64,000 bases of DNA from Ricinus communis (Eukaryota > Streptophyta > Magnoliopsida > Malpighiales > Euphorbiaceae): assembly GCF_019578655.1 (NCBI RefSeq), contig NC_063260.1, forward strand, positions 5,706,501-5,770,500, given 5' to 3'. The translations under genes and the position numbers were made by a program. Shown here one piece after another: positions 47,985 to 61,678 of this stretch; the stretch's first letter is position 1, and each line of letters begins with the position of its first letter. The notes under the pieces were generated by a model. That model saw only the letters and a program-made list of their open reading frames with translations, ran no database searches and was not told where the DNA came from.

Positions 47985-48440
47985 TCTAAATATGTCCAAA
48001 AACTAGTAACACATGGTGTTATGGTATTGGTCTTCAATGTGATTGTTGGCGGTTTGCTCATTGCTATAAATATTGGAGTCACAATTCCTTAGTCATGGTC
48101 ATAACCTATCTTTCCCATGTCGGTTGGCGGTCGCGATTGAGGGTACGAACTCTGCTGGAATTTTAAGTCCTTTCCTTGAGTTGAATTGCGTCCTAGGTCG
48201 TAGTTGTCGAATTCACTGGATCTATTTTATACTTTTTTGCAATTGAGAAGCTTTAGTAGCAGCCGCAATTTCTTGGAAACTCTGAATTCGTTGAGATTTT
48301 ATAGGTCGCAATCACAAAGCTTATATCAAGATCGCGATATAAAAGTCAGTTTTGACTTTCTAAGTATAATAATCTTCAAATATTAAGGACTTAAAGTCCT
48401 ACAGGAAAGACACTCAAATATAACGTTAGTAACTTTCAAT
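47985..48440. repeat. Anonymous dispersed repeat, copy 1
   Basis: Resembles 51990-52405 in order through 'GCTCATTGCTATAAATAT', 'TTTCTTTGAGTTGAAT'-like, 'GGATCTATTTT', 'GAAGCTTTAG.AGC', 'CAC-AAGCTTATATCA' and 'GACTTAAAGTCCTA'. Family unknown; no coding signal. Confidence 0.65.
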
Positions 48441-51400
48441 TTAATTGTCAAGATCAAAATAAGGGATATGTAAGTTGACTTAACAATCCCCTTTCAATTT
48501 TGACAATTAAATTGAGCAAAAAGATACAAGTATAAAAATGTTTAAAGCTCGATTTTTTTTATTGTCTCTTCTCTTTAAGGTTAATTTTGATCAGTTTTAC
48601 TTTTTACTTTTTCCTCCACTTTTATCAAGATTAAAAAGAATAAATGGGGTAAAAAGATAAGCGTAGATAAACACTAAACAATAAGAGTAAGAGAGGAGGA
48701 AAATAGATAAATAGAGAACAACTCATTAATGGCATTGAAGATCATACAAGAGATGTTTGATCAATGTTATATGCCAAATGGAATACAACAATAAAAACAT
48801 AACTTGAAAAACAAAAAAGAAAAGATAAAAACTAAAAAAGGCTCCCTATAAAGTAAGTAGTAAGCCCTTACTTCTCTTGAATTTTCTTAATGTCTAAGTG
48901 GGGGTCATGAAGAAGCCTATATGTCTTTTCCTTTTATTTTAGTTCTTATTAGGCACATTATACAAGTGAATAGATCGTAAAAAGTAGTATAGCGTGGACA
49001 TGAGTTTCGTTACAACAAAGAGATCGATACTAAGTACCAGCCGTAATTGTATTTTCACAATCTAACAAGATCAAGTAATTGTAATGGAATAAATAACTAG
49101 CAAGAAAAGATAACTTAAAACTAGAATAATTCTTTTAAAAATCCAATAATTAAAAACTAGAGACCGAATTTGCTTCGCGTACTCGGATTAAAAGATTTTT
49201 TCACAATTCAAATTATTAACTTAATCAAAGGTAAATTACTCAAATTACTTATATAGGGTCTTTCAAGCTCATCTAAGAATACCAAAGTTAATTAAGATCT
49301 ATTTTCATGGCCATGTAAATTAACTAGGTTGCATTAAGTTCTTTAGCAATTTATTACTCTCCGAAGGATTCGTCTATTTTCGTGATTGAGGTTCTTAAGT
49401 TTTACAAGTCTATGAGCTGATAAATCATGCAACTTTCGTTGTCTCTAATTTACCCAAAAATATATATTTAATCAAGCCTAAAATTAAATATAAGAATAAT
49501 TAAAAACAACTCACAAGATCGACTAGAAATTAATTCATTGAAAGTAAATTAAGATCCAAACAAGTAATAGACTAGCTATGCAAATCAAAATCCTAAGAAA
49601 AGTTTAGTTGCGCATAATTGCGGCAATACACAAAAACATCATTAAAGAAGTCAAAGAGAAGAAGAAATAATTAAATCAAACTCTTAAAATCTTTGCAAAA
49701 ATCTTGTTGATCTTTTTGAATGTGTCTTCAAAAGTTTTTTCTCTATGATGGCGATTCTTTCAAAATAACTATTTATCCCCACTTTTATATCCTAGACTCA
49801 AAGAAAATCTATTTTTTCCTAAATTTTAGAGTCTCCTCTGAAAAGGAAACTCTCTCTTGCTCGACATGGCTTCCAGCATGGCCATGTTACGTCCTTCACT
49901 TTACGACACGACTTGGATCTAAGAACTTCTTTTTGATATCAATGGTGCATAAAATTTCCTCAATTCCCTAAACCATATTCCTTAGAAAAAATATACTTTT
50001 CTCAACTGATTAGGTTGATGTACTCCATCACTTCACTCTCATTGCCTAAGGTTCTTAAGATATGTGGAGTAGGAATCTTACTAGGAAGGATTTCTTTACG
50101 TTCTATAAGCTTGTATTTTGTCCTTTTCTCCTTATTAATACTTTTCAGGTAATTGAGTTCTCTCCACTTAGGGTTGAGAGATAGAAACTATTCATTTACC
50201 CTTTTCAATCTTAGTAGGTTTAGTTTTTATTGCCATCGAAAGAGAGAATTTAAAGAAAAAAGAAAGAAGTCGAGATGAAGAGAAAGTTTTTAAAAAAAGC
50301 TTGGAGAATGGTTAAATATGCAAGAAAGTTTATAGAGATATTTTAAAATGAATGTTGATGCCATTAGAGGATATAAATAGCCTTTAGAGACTCAAAATCA
50401 GTCAAAAAAATTCAAAAGATCTTGAAAATTGAAGTCAGTAACGACTATATTCTTAAAATTAAAATATCAATCACGACCATGAAATAAGAATAACAATCAT
50501 GAAATAGGAATAGCGACTGTGATTTTTGAAAAAAAATATGTATCTAACGGTCACACTCATTATTTCCTTTGTGTGCTTATGATGGTTGAAATGTTGTCAA
50601 ATGGTAAAAAAAATCTTAAAGATTTTGCATTTTTAATTAGGACATCACGCTTGCCAAAGTTGAAAATCTTAAGAACTTAAAATTTGGTTGGTTTTGTAAT
50701 CAGGACAACATGATCTCGCCCACGAACTATAGGTCAAATTGAAAATTTTAAGAATCATGAATGATAACCCAGTCAAAGAGATGAGCTATCTACAAGATCT
50801 TCGAGGGCTAACCCAATCTCTGGAGTAGTTGGAAAAATGAGTAGAAAGCACCGGACGAGACTGTTCGACCACTTACTTCGATGATAAAGTAATTTATTTG
50901 TGTAAGAGCGGCTTAAAGTACATTAAGTGTGTAAAATAACATATACATAGAATATTGTATTGTAGTTCCTTATATAGGAACTGAAGGTCTCCCTTTCCTA
51001 TAAGGAGTAAGACTTTGCAGATGTAGGAAGTCCTAATCATACTAGGACTAGTCTTCTTAGTTATACAATAAAGTTCTAGGACGGGTTAGACTCTTCAACT
51101 AGAATCTGATCATGACATAGTCTCTCAAACTCCTAATTATTGCTGGATGTGGACTTAGTCAACTCCGATTTTCTCAAATATGATAGGTCGACACATAATA
51201 CTCGGTTATCAATAAATAACAAAATGACGATATGAATTTGGGACATAAATACATGGTCAATTATAAATACATGATCAATTTCAATATAAATGAGTGATTT
51301 GAAAATCATGAAATGGTAAAGCTCATCAGTATTCCAATCAATCATTTTATGTAACAAGCACATACTCAATCATTCACAAAACATTGTAACAATCATAAGT

Positions 51401-51620
51401 AATCAGTCAAGCATAGATATTTAATAATAGAGTGTACATATGATGCAGTAAGCTTAAAAATAATTTCAATCTAATGAATTCTCCTATCAAGCAATGCCAA
51501 ATTCTCTTATGATAAAATTGGAACTTTCTTCATTTAGGAGCTTGATGAAAATATATCGGTTATTGACTTTCGGTGTCAATAAATTCTAATACCATAATGC
51601 CAATATGCACATGGTCTCTT
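48441..51620. other. Intergenic stretch with LTR-like sequence, no gene supported
   Basis: At about 48960-49980 the sequence resembles an LTR read on the minus strand: a TATA-like 'GGATATAAAAGTGGGG' (near 49790, minus strand) followed by a leader-like region. No partner LTR or primer site was found, so this is tentative. At about 50760-51120 there is another LTR-like block ('CTTATATAGGAACTGAAGG'). No host exon was recognised. Confidence 0.4.
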
Positions 51621-51628
51621 AGAAAAGT

Positions 51629-51631
<3 letters not shown>

Positions 51632-51695
<64 letters not shown>
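51632..51695. repeat. (TA)n(TG)n compound microsatellite
   Basis: TA run of about 43 bp followed directly by a TG run of about 21 bp. Confidence 0.96.
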
Positions 51696-51989
51696 ATACA
51701 AGACGCCTCACTTACTTCTAAAATATTGAATGAGATTTTTAGAAGGATTTATAAGAGTAGTATTATCACATTTGATGAGAATGTGATCTAGCACCTCCAT
51801 AATTTTTAACTTTTTTATCTAAAGAATTTGAGTGCAGCAACAAAATACCTCCATATATTCCACTTTGGCAGTGGACAATATAACCGAAACTTGTTTCTTA
51901 CTAAACCAAGAAATTAAACACTTTTCTAGAAAGTATTAATTGACACTTGAAAAACTAATGATATTAAAAGAAGTATTCCTAAGATATGA

Positions 51990-52405
51990 ATGCATTGGGC
52001 TTCAATATGACCTTTGTCGGCTTGCTGACTGCTATGAATATCACAATCATGATTTCTTGGTCGCACTCGTGATCAGTCTTTCTCATGTAGAATGGTGCTC
52101 ATGATTGAGGACATTCTGCAATTCTCAAATATTTTCTTTGAGTTGAATCGCAGTCGCGAATCAGGTTAATTTACTAGATCTATTTTGTAGGTTTTTGCAT
52201 TCATGAAACTTTAGCAGCCGTTACATTTTCTTAATCATTTTGAATTCTTTGAGTTTGCATAGGTTGCGGCCACAAAACTTATATCACAATCGTAATTTAG
52301 GAGATAGTTTTGCCTTTTTTAAGTATAACAATCTTTAAATAATATGGACTTAAAATTCTATAAGAAAAGACACTAAAATATAACATCATTAACTCCAATC
52401 TTGGA
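51990..52405. repeat. Anonymous dispersed repeat, copy 2
   Basis: Diverged direct copy of 47985-48440, about 4 kb away. Confidence 0.65.
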
Positions 52406-53900
52406 GTTTTTTCTCAACTAGGATTTTGAGAAAAAAATAATTCCCTACTTAGGATGAATTTTTAAAAAACTTCACTTTTAGGATAGTTTAAGGGTAGTCA
52501 AAGAGATATTTTGGAGTGTCCGCCTATCCTTGTGGAGGACAGCTCTGACTAGCGGATTGGACTGTAAAAATTAGTGAAGCGTGCAAACTTAATATGTGGG
52601 CTTTATAGGTAAATTGCACAGACTGTCCTTTAATTTTGGACTAGTATCATAAAAGTCTTTATATGCCATTAATCTCTATTTAATTAATGGATGGAAAAGT
52701 GACGTGGCACTACAACTGTGTAATTAAAGAAAGAAAGAACTCCAACTCAGATTAATAATTACACCGCAGTTCCTTCCAAATTCCAAGCCACGACCAGGAC
52801 CAACAACACAACAAAAACACGGCACCACCATCACCATCTAATTACCCACTTTCAAAATGACGACCACCTATAGTAACGCGTCATCGTCATCTTCATCCAT
52901 CCCTTTTTTTTTGTAAAATCATAGCTTCAATTGCTCCATCCTAAAACGGAAACTTGACCTCATTCATAACTGTACAATTTTATATTTAATCTTCTAGGCT
53001 TCTTCTTCATATTTATACAGAAAAAATAGCCCACAGGATTTGAAAGAAAGTTACAAGAAATTATTATCTTAAAAAAATTAAAGGGTTGTCTTGTGACTCA
53101 GAGCATAGTATTTGTTATTCATTGCTCTTGGAGTATATCGATTTGCTTAAATATCTTCAGCAACTCCCATTTCCTCACTTCGAACCCACGAGAAATAGTC
53201 TGAATATGTTGACCTGTTTCAATACATGATAGAATCTTAGGCAACGGATCAATTCTCAAAAAGAACAGAAGGATAAACGTTCCTCCTCATCTCATTATCT
53301 TTTGCATTTTGAGAGAGGCGACTTCTTCTCTCCTCAGCAATTCTTGGTCTTTAAGGAGAAGGTCGACGATTTTTGACTTAATTCATAACAATTACTTCTC
53401 TTTTAGCAATTTTTTAAATTTAGTAGTTGTTGGAGCCACCAATTTTTATGGGATGTAAAATTCTTGATCTTGAAAAGGGTTCTGTTAGAGAGACTTTGTG
53501 TTGGGAAAACATGACTCGATCTGGCTCGACGGTTCAAGCAATCAGGTCGTGTTCGGAATACTTATTTACAAGTTCTGAATCTGGTAGAAGGAGAGGTATT
53601 CTATACTGATTTGAGAAAATTGGGTTATAGAGACAGTAGTAATCCTTAGGTTTACAAGATCGAGTCTCATGGAAATCAAGTGTTATGTAGTACATATGGA
53701 GATGTTAAGGTTTAGTCTGAGGTAATGATGAATTCTTCGAAGAAAGGGGAGGATTAATAGAAAAGTAGTAGTGTTGAGTGTGGACGGTGGCTTGAGATTT
53801 GGAAGGAGCTGAGGTGTAATACTAATTGAGCTGGATTTCTTTTCTTATTATTATTACACACTTGTAGAACCACATCACTTTTCCATCCATTAATTAATGA
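52406..53900. other. Less AT-rich intergenic stretch, possible gene remains
   Basis: Contains GTGACGTGGCAC (52699-52710), which has an ABRE/G-box-like core but lies in sequence resembling a common plant repeat. Between 52740 and 53850 the DNA is less AT-rich, with a 60-codon ORF (53427-53609, MLEPPIFMGCKILDLEKGSV..) that I cannot assign. No splice pattern or family was recognised. Confidence 0.35.
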
Positions 53901-55563
53901 TACTTTAATTAAAATTTAGGGGGTTTACTATTACAAATTAAAATTTAAAAAATAATTTTACTTAATTTAATTTAATTATATACTATTTAATTAATCACTT
54001 ATTTTAAAAATTAGAGATAAATAAAATGCTATAGATACATAAATTTTATTAATCTAACTACAATTAAAATATATTAGAATAAAAAGTACTATAAGAAATA
54101 CAATATATAATTTAAAAATATCACCTATAAATTTTACAGTAATTGGAATTATAATTATACAAATAAAAAAATTTAAACAAATTTTAAGAATAACTCTTAA
54201 AGCTCCTAATATTTAATCCTAAAAAAAATTTAAATAAAATTTTTCAAATAAGTTATTTTTTAAAATAAATTTTCTGTCCACCGGTTGGTTTGGTGCGAGT
54301 TTAACTGGAGGATACCTTTCTACCCTTTCACTTTATCAAAAAATCATCCTAGTTAAAGAATTTGTTTACAAACTAACTTGAATAAAAAAATTTATAAGAA
54401 TCATCCTAAAATGATAAAATATTTTTTAACTAGAGGAAAAACCCCCCAATCTTATTATCAAGATCAGGGATTACTAAGTTGACTGAACATACCTAATTAA
54501 CAATTTGATAATAACATATTAGTTATTTTATTAATGAGATTCACCAACTTCCAAAGGAAAAAAAGCTAAATTAATGAATTAAAATATTCTGGATTGATTA
54601 AAAATTTACTCGGTAGCTATCAAATTCAATATTTCGTAACTACCAAGTTCATTAATGGCTAAAATTATATAAAAGAAGGTTAAGGTAAACATAAAGATTG
54701 CTAAAATTAGTTTTGACCGGTAACACACGTCATATGTGAAAATACTATTATAAAATTTCTAATATATATATATATATAAGGGTGGAGATAGGGGACAAAC
54801 AAATTTATCAAAAAGTTTTTATAATTAATGTTGTTAAGATTGATCAATTTAGTCTTTTTTTACTTAAATATAATTTAATAAGAAAAATAATAAATAATAT
54901 TAAATATATAGGGATAAATATTGTATAGAGATAGGACTCTTACATATTATAAATAAAAAAATTACAATAAATAATTAAAATAGAATAAATATTAAAATTT
55001 AGAAAAGAATTTGCTTACTATTTGAAAGTCGTATAAAAGCATAGTTTTGATTCATAGGATGGCCAAGCCATGGATTATACAATAGGGTAATCATCTCTAT
55101 ATACTCAATATAAAAATAAAAATTCACCTAGTGCGGAGGAAATGACTCAAAATTAATGCCTCTAGCTATCAAAAGCAAACGCTCTTATCGTTTAAGCTAG
55201 GCCAAAAGTATGTAAAAGCATAATTGACCACCTGGTTATCAATAAATTAGTAAAGAATTAATAGATTAGTAATCAATGGTTAATATTTATCATTCAAGGA
55301 ATTAATAAATTATTATTATATAATAAAACAATTTGGTATGATTGACAATGCTAAATTAAAAAATCAGATTTACACAGTAAATACAAAAATCCATTTTATA
55401 AAAAATAAATTAAGATTCAACTAAATATTTTATTTTATTAAATATCTTATTAATTTGTCACACTAAAAATATTTATTTTTATATAAATAATAACAAACTC
55501 AGCTGTTAATATTAATTTTAATTTTAGAAGTCTAAAAATATTAAAAATATATAAACTTGTATG

Positions 55564-55565
<2 letters not shown>

Positions 55566-55617
<52 letters not shown>
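55566..55617. repeat. (TA)n microsatellite
   Basis: Uninterrupted TA run of about 52 bp. Confidence 0.97.
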
Positions 55618-55619
<2 letters not shown>

Positions 55620-57239
55620 TATTTAGAGTGTATACTTGGACAAATTAATTTAAAAATTAAGAAAAGAATTAGTAGTATTAATTGTTATTTTAATATAACA
55701 CAAGTATTTATTTTATATTTTTATTTAAATTTAAAAATTTAATTAAAATATCAAATATATAATTAAATAAATTAGAATTAGAGTTGGATACAAATTGCGA
55801 CTGGATTCAAAACGTAAACACATCAATTTATTTTATAAGAAATAAATTAAAGTTTAAATAAATATTCTATTTTTAAATATTATAGTAATTTTTATATTCG
55901 TTGAAAAGAATAATAATCACCCAATAATTATCATTTTCATTAACTATCTTCTTTTGTTTTAAAATATTTTATTAATGTGAGTAGATAAATAATAATAATT
56001 ATGTAATAAAAAAAATTGGTACAATTAATTACGCCAAATTATAATTGGATTTAATCAGTAAAAGCATCAATTATTTCATAAAAAAATAGTATTATATTAA
56101 TTTATGGCGTAAAAAAATATCTATTTTTTTAATTTTAAATATAAAGACAACAAGTTAAATGGAAGAATTTTATGGAAAAGAAAAGGTTGAAGTTAAGGAA
56201 AATAATTAACAGGAAAACCACCTCACCAAACTGTCGTCGGCCTATAACACTTCGCTATAAAAGTATAATGATAGAGAGTGTTCCACAAGACTTGAATAAT
56301 TCTGAGTCCATATTCCATTTTGCACAAAGTTATGGGAGAACTAAAACTTCTTAGAAAAGAGAACAAGAAAGAAATCCCAATCCCACTCAAACATAACCAA
56401 ATTATGTGAAAACCCAAATTACATTTTATTATTTAAGCCTCTTTACAATATAGTACCCAAATGCATACCATTTTTAATTTCCTTCTTTCTTTTGTAAAAC
56501 TTTACTGTAGATGTTACCATCAACATTTCTTTTCTTCTTTTTGTATATTGCAGTAAATTTAATATATTTGACCGGTCATCCATTCTAAAAGTTGAGTATT
56601 TATAGTATCAAACTACAGTCACTGTCAGATTAATAAGTTAACATATATTTGACCTAATGGTAATATGAAACGACTTAAGGACAATCTTGAAGCTGAGTTT
56701 CTGCTAGTATGACCGAGAAATAGTAAGGTCTTTAAACAATTAAGTTGTCTTCTTATACTAATTTAGATTCTTATATATATATATAAGTCTATTAAAATAT
56801 AGATTGGTATATAAATTATAAGAAATTGGTAACTAACGACCTAAGTTTCTTTTAATTTATTTATTTTGTAATACACGTAAGGCATAACCACCCTGCTTTT
56901 AGATTTATTAAAAAATTAAGTTCTACTTACTAATTTTTTTATAATTTTATACTAATCTAAATTTTTGCATATATATAATAAAATCTTTATTCTTTTATAA
57001 TAATTCTTATGCAGTCATAAGATATTTTGATTTCAGTTTGAACCAAGTAAAATAAAATAAAATAAATTACATTGTAATAAGTAATAATTTATTTTAATCT
57101 CGCCATACAAATTTACCTCCACTGATCGTAAGTATATTTCAAAAGCATATGCTATGCTCGATTAAAGTTTAACATAAAAATAAATTATTTATATAATAAT
57201 TTATTTTCTTGGAGTTGTTACTGTTATTTCCAATTATTT

Positions 57240-58125
57240 CTTTAATGTATATATTTAATTTTTGATATACTTTACTAATTATATTTATATTAAAATACCA
57301 CGAATTTTACCTTTGTGTCGCTTTTGTAATAATAATAATAATAAAGTCAAAATACAATTTTTTAATGACTCTATATTTATTAAATTATAATTTACTGATA
57401 GTAATGAAATAAATTTAATCGTGAAAGTATGAGTATATATATTATTTTCCTGTACTTTCTCCTCATGTATTATACAATGGAAGTAATTTTCTGAATCATT
57501 ACAAACCGTTTTCTTTGTAAGTTCTAAATAACTTCATGAGGTAATGCATTTGACTGCAAATTTCTTTGCTTGATTAAAAGTTTAAGATAAAATAAACTAT
57601 TAATGTAAATAATTCAGTATAATAATCTGATTTTGGAATTATTACCACGATTTTGAATTTACGCAATGTAATTTAGTACGATAATTTAATTTTTGAAAAT
57701 TTTTACCACATTTTTTAATTTATGTATACGTAGTAGCTTGTTAGTAATATAGCTTCTTATTAAAACTTAAATATTTTTAAAATTATTTTTGCCTCTTTTC
57801 TTATTTCAATTTAATAATTTGTAAAATTATACATATATACTTAGTTTTTTTGATATACCATACTAATTATATTATAATATCATAAACTTGCCCTCTGCTT
57901 CACTTTTGCAATAATAATAATAATAATAATAATAAAATAAAAATAAGAAATTTTATAACTATAACTCTATTAAGTTATTATTTAGTCATAAAAGTATGAG
58001 TATATGTATATATTATTTTCCTCTACTTTTCCCCATGTAATTTTCTGAATCATTTCAAACTATTTTCTTTGTCAATTCTAGTAATTTCATGAGGCAATGC
58101 ATTTATTGACTACAAATTAGACTTT
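57240..58125. repeat. Direct repeat pair of about 300 bp
   Basis: Segments at about 57240-57575 and 57825-58125 share, in order, 'TTTTTGATATAC-TACTAATTATAT', 'CTTTTG-AATAATAATAATAA', 'AAAGTATGAGTATAT', 'ATTTTCTGAATCATT' and 'TTCATGAGG-AATGCATTT'. They are diverged direct copies of unknown family. Confidence 0.75.
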
Positions 58126-58312
58126 TTAAAGATCTTGTTAAGTCAGAACTTATATTCCTTCCTATAGGTTATTAAAATATGAATTTTCGCACTAGTTGCA
58201 GCGAACATGCGCTGCCCCTCCTTTGTTAAGTTAGCTTGCAACTAAACCTCCCTGACTTAATTCGTGCTGAAAGCCAATTAATTAATAAGAGGGACCCTAA
58301 AGTTTGAACCAT

Positions 58313-58343
<31 letters not shown>

Positions 58344-58930
58344 GAAAATTAGAGAAATCATGTCCTTTTAATAAATTAGTTAATAAATGTTACTGTATTA
58401 ATAAAATTATCATTTATTTATATGAAATATCTTTTTAACAACATAATATTTTTAAAAATTCAGTAAAGTAGTCTCGTAATTTCTGAAGAAGGAATGCCTC
58501 CTCAAAAAATAGGTCATAGTCACGGGACTCAGATGACTGTTTAAGAATATAAATCTCAATATAGAAACTGGCATCCATTCCTTGTTAAAAGATCAAAAAA
58601 AGTTGGTGATTTAGTAATAGAGAGACCGGTCACCAAGACATACTCTTTACTTACATGATATATTTTTCTCTTTTTATGTATGAAATATACCAAAAAAATT
58701 AATGTTATTACGTTTTTTTCAGAAAAAGTAATAATATTATTATGGTAATATATTATATTTTTTGCTACAGATCTTCTAAAAAAAATCATATATTTACTAC
58801 AGTATTTTTTATATATTTTTTCCTAAAAAAATTATATCATTCCAAAGAACCGCTGGATCTAGAACCTCAAACTTACTGTTGAAAATCCCATGAAAAGTTT
58901 TACTATCACTCCATAATTCATTAGAAAGAG

Positions 58931-58934
<4 letters not shown>

Positions 58935-58974
<40 letters not shown>
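58935..58974. repeat. (AT)n microsatellite
   Basis: AT run of about 40 bp. Confidence 0.96.
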
Positions 58975-58976
<2 letters not shown>

Positions 58977-59618
58977 TAATAAAGGGCCTTTGAATCATAA
59001 AGAGGAAGAGTGATTGGTTATGTGGCACAACCCTTTTTCTATTGTGACCACAAAAGCCCTCACAAGCCAACAAATTAACAACCCAGAAAAGAAAAAAAAT
59101 CATCACAATAAAATTAGGTAGACGAAGCAACAGTGTGAATAATGAGCCTAATTTGTAAGTGGAGAAGACAAGGTGACCAAAGGTTGTGGGACTCTGCTTA
59201 TATATATATAATTTGTGTACACATCAAACAAACAAATGGTGGTTAATTCTTTTTTTTTTTTTTTTTGGTTATTTCTCTTAATTTTATTTTGCATATAGTT
59301 TTTATTGGAACGCAACAAAAGGTGGTGGTTACATGAGCATGTAATGGTTTAAGTGGCAAAGTCAAGCAGCCCGGCCCACAATGTGAAAACCATTAAAAGC
59401 CTTCCATTTCTTTCAAGGAAAAGAAAAAGAAAAAAAAAAAAAAAAGGAAAGGAAAGTAAAGGAAAGCCATGAATTTGAGTATAAGGTCAATAGTCTATGT
59501 TCAAATTCTCAAGTGTGTTTTATTATATGTGTAAATATCTTAGCAATTTCCCTTTCATTTTCCACACTTTTAACTATAATGCCATTTATTTCCAACTCAC
59601 CCACCCAACTCAGCTCCC

Positions 59619-59628
59619 TATTTAAAAC
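59619..59628 (+). promoter_or_regulatory. Putative TATA box of the acyl-activating enzyme gene
   Basis: CTATTTAAAA lies about 145 bp before the ATG, followed by a pyrimidine-rich leader. Position and composition fit a plant TATA box; there is no direct evidence of a start site. Confidence 0.45.
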
Positions 59629-59770
59629 CTCCATTTCCTTCAACCATTTTCACGTACATCAAAGAGCTACGCCCAAAATAAATGCTCATTCCCTTCTCCT
59701 TCTTTATTTTTGTTTCTAACCTCTTTCTTCTTCTGTCTTCAAACAAGAACAGCCTTGTAAGTTTTAGACA

Positions 59771-61678
59771 ATGGATAGACTTCCAAAATGTGAAGCAAAT
59801 TATGTTCCTCTCACCCCATTAACCTTCTGGAAAAGAGCTGCTGCGGTTTATGCCAACCGTACCTCGGTTATATACGAGCGCATCCGCTTCACTTGGGGCC
59901 AAACTTCCGACCGCTGTTGTCGCCTTGCCTCCTCTCTTCGTTCCTTAAACATTATGAAGAACGATGTTGTAAGTTTCTTTTCATACTATCAGAGCTATTG
60001 AAAGTACTTATCTTTGTTTTATAAAATCAGTATTAATAGTCATAGTATGTTTGCTTTTTTTGTTGTGTAGGTTTCTGTCTTGGCTCCAAATGTTCCTGCT
60101 ATGTACGAGATGCACTTTGCGGTACCTATGACAGGAGCAATCCTCAACACCATCAATACCAGACTTGATGCCAAAACTATTGCCACCATTCTGCGCCACT
60201 CGGAAGCGAAGGTCTTCTTTGTTGATTATGAATATGTTCCTCTGGCACGGGAGGCCCTCCGGTTACTGATGGATCTTGTTTCATCTGAAGCTAGTTTTCC
60301 ATTGGTCATTGTCATTGATGACATTGACTCACCCACCGGAATCCGGCTAGGCGAGTTGGAGTATGAACACCTTATTCACAGGGGCAATCCTAATTATGTC
60401 CCTGAAGATATTCAAGATGAATGGGCTCCAATAGCCTTGAACTATACTTCTGGTACAACTTCAGAGCCTAAAGGAGTTGTGTACAGCCACAGAGGTGCTT
60501 ACCTTAGCACTCTTAGCCTAATTCTTGGCTGGGAAATGGGAAATGAGCCTGTCTATCTTTGGTCTCTCCCTATGTTCCACTGCAATGGTTGGACATTCAC
60601 ATGGGGAGTCGCTGCACGTGGAGGTACCAATGTCTGCCTCCGCAACACCACCGCTTACCACATGTATCGTAATATTAATGAACATAAGGTGACGCACATG
60701 TGTTGTGCACCTATTGTCTTCAACATCCTTCTTGATGCAAAACCTCACGAGCGCCGCCCAATATCTTCCCCTGTTCAGGTCCTCACTGGTGGTGCACCAC
60801 CACCAGCTTCACTCCTCGAGAAGATAGAGCCATTAGGATTCCATGTAACACATGCCTACGGCCTAACGGAGGCCACAGGACCAGCACTGGTCTGCGAGTG
60901 GCAAAGGAAATGGAACCAGCTACCAAAAGATGACCAAGCAAAACTGAAAGCAAGACAGGGAGTCAGCATACTAACACTAGCGGACGTAGACGTGAAGGAT
61001 CTCAACACAATGGCAAGTGTTCCTAGAGATGGAAAAACAATGGGGGAGATTGTGCTAAGAGGAAGTAGCATAATGAAAGGGTACTTCAAAGATCCAAATG
61101 CAACATCAAAAGCATTCAAGAACGGTTGGTTCGCGACAGGGGATGTTGGAGTAATTCATCCAGATGGGTACCTAGAAATTAAGGATAGATCAAAAGATGT
61201 TATAATATCAGGTGGTGAAAATATAAGCAGTGTGGAATTGGAATCTGTATTATACAGACATCCAAGAATTCTTGAAGCAGCTGTTGTAGCAATGCCACAT
61301 CCAACATGGGGAGAAAGTCCATGTGCATTCGTTGCCACAAACAACAGCGCAGAGGGCCAAACTGATGATGTCACAGAAGATGATATTATAGCATTTTGCA
61401 GGAAAAATCTCCCAAGATTTATGATTCCAAAGAAGGTGGAGTTCCTGCCGGAGTTACCAAAGACAGCAACTGGAAAAATTCAGAAAAACCAGTTAAGGGT
61501 TCTGGCAAAGACTATTAAGGTATCTAATGAAGATAATAATAATAAGTCCAAGAACAGCAGGAATCTGCCCAGCAGAAAGAACGGCAAATCTTCTGATCAA
61601 GTTGCCCAAGTCAATAAGGAAATAGAAGGATATGTTGCTCATCCTCATGAACATGTTCTTGCTATGTCACGTCTTTGA
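59771..61678 (+). CDS. Peroxisomal acyl-activating enzyme (AMP-dependent acyl-CoA ligase, plant AAE clade)
   Basis: Two exons, 59771-59968 and 60071-61678, with an intron GTAAGT..GTGTAG. They encode 601 residues, starting MDRLPKCEANYVPLTPLTFW. Enzymes of this ANL superfamily activate a carboxylic acid with ATP to the acyl-adenylate, then form the CoA thioester. Visible motifs: P-loop-like YTSGTTSEPKG at residues 191-201, HAYGLTEATGP at mid-protein, GD with Asp424, KDR at 437-439, SGGENISSVELE, and the catalytic Lys535 in TGKIQK. The C-terminus is SRL, a peroxisomal targeting signal type 1. The layout fits the plant AAE1/AAE5/AAE11/BZO1 group, whose members use short- and medium-chain acids or benzoate; the substrate cannot be read from sequence. 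Between Lys535 and the C-terminus lies an unusual polar, Asn/Lys/Ser-rich stretch (about 550-588). All motifs are present and no break is seen, so it should be active. Confidence 0.95.

Larger units (their letters stand above)
53901..59600. other. Long AT-rich intergenic region upstream of the acyl-activating enzyme
   Basis: No gene supported. It holds TA runs at 55566-55617 and 58935-58974, a poly-A run at about 58315-58338, a direct repeat pair at 57240-58125, and three short related segments at about 55320-55480, 55780-55920 and 55990-56150 ('GAT..AAATCAGTAAA..CATCAATT-ATTTTATAA'). A 60-codon ORF at 56172-56354 has no recognised product. The last 400 bp should include the promoter of the enzyme gene. 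Confidence 0.5.

Noticed and set aside
51573..51791. 72-codon ORF containing a long YIYIYI run
   Set aside because: It is a translation of the (TA)n(TG)n microsatellite; the similar ORFs at 55557 and 58921 are the same artefact.
52699..52710. ABRE/G-box-like GTGACGTGGCAC as a host promoter element
   Set aside because: No gene start follows and the context resembles a common dispersed repeat, so regulation cannot be supported.
60008..61374. Minus-strand ORFs over the acyl-activating enzyme
   Set aside because: Antisense shadows of a strong, motif-complete plus-strand gene.
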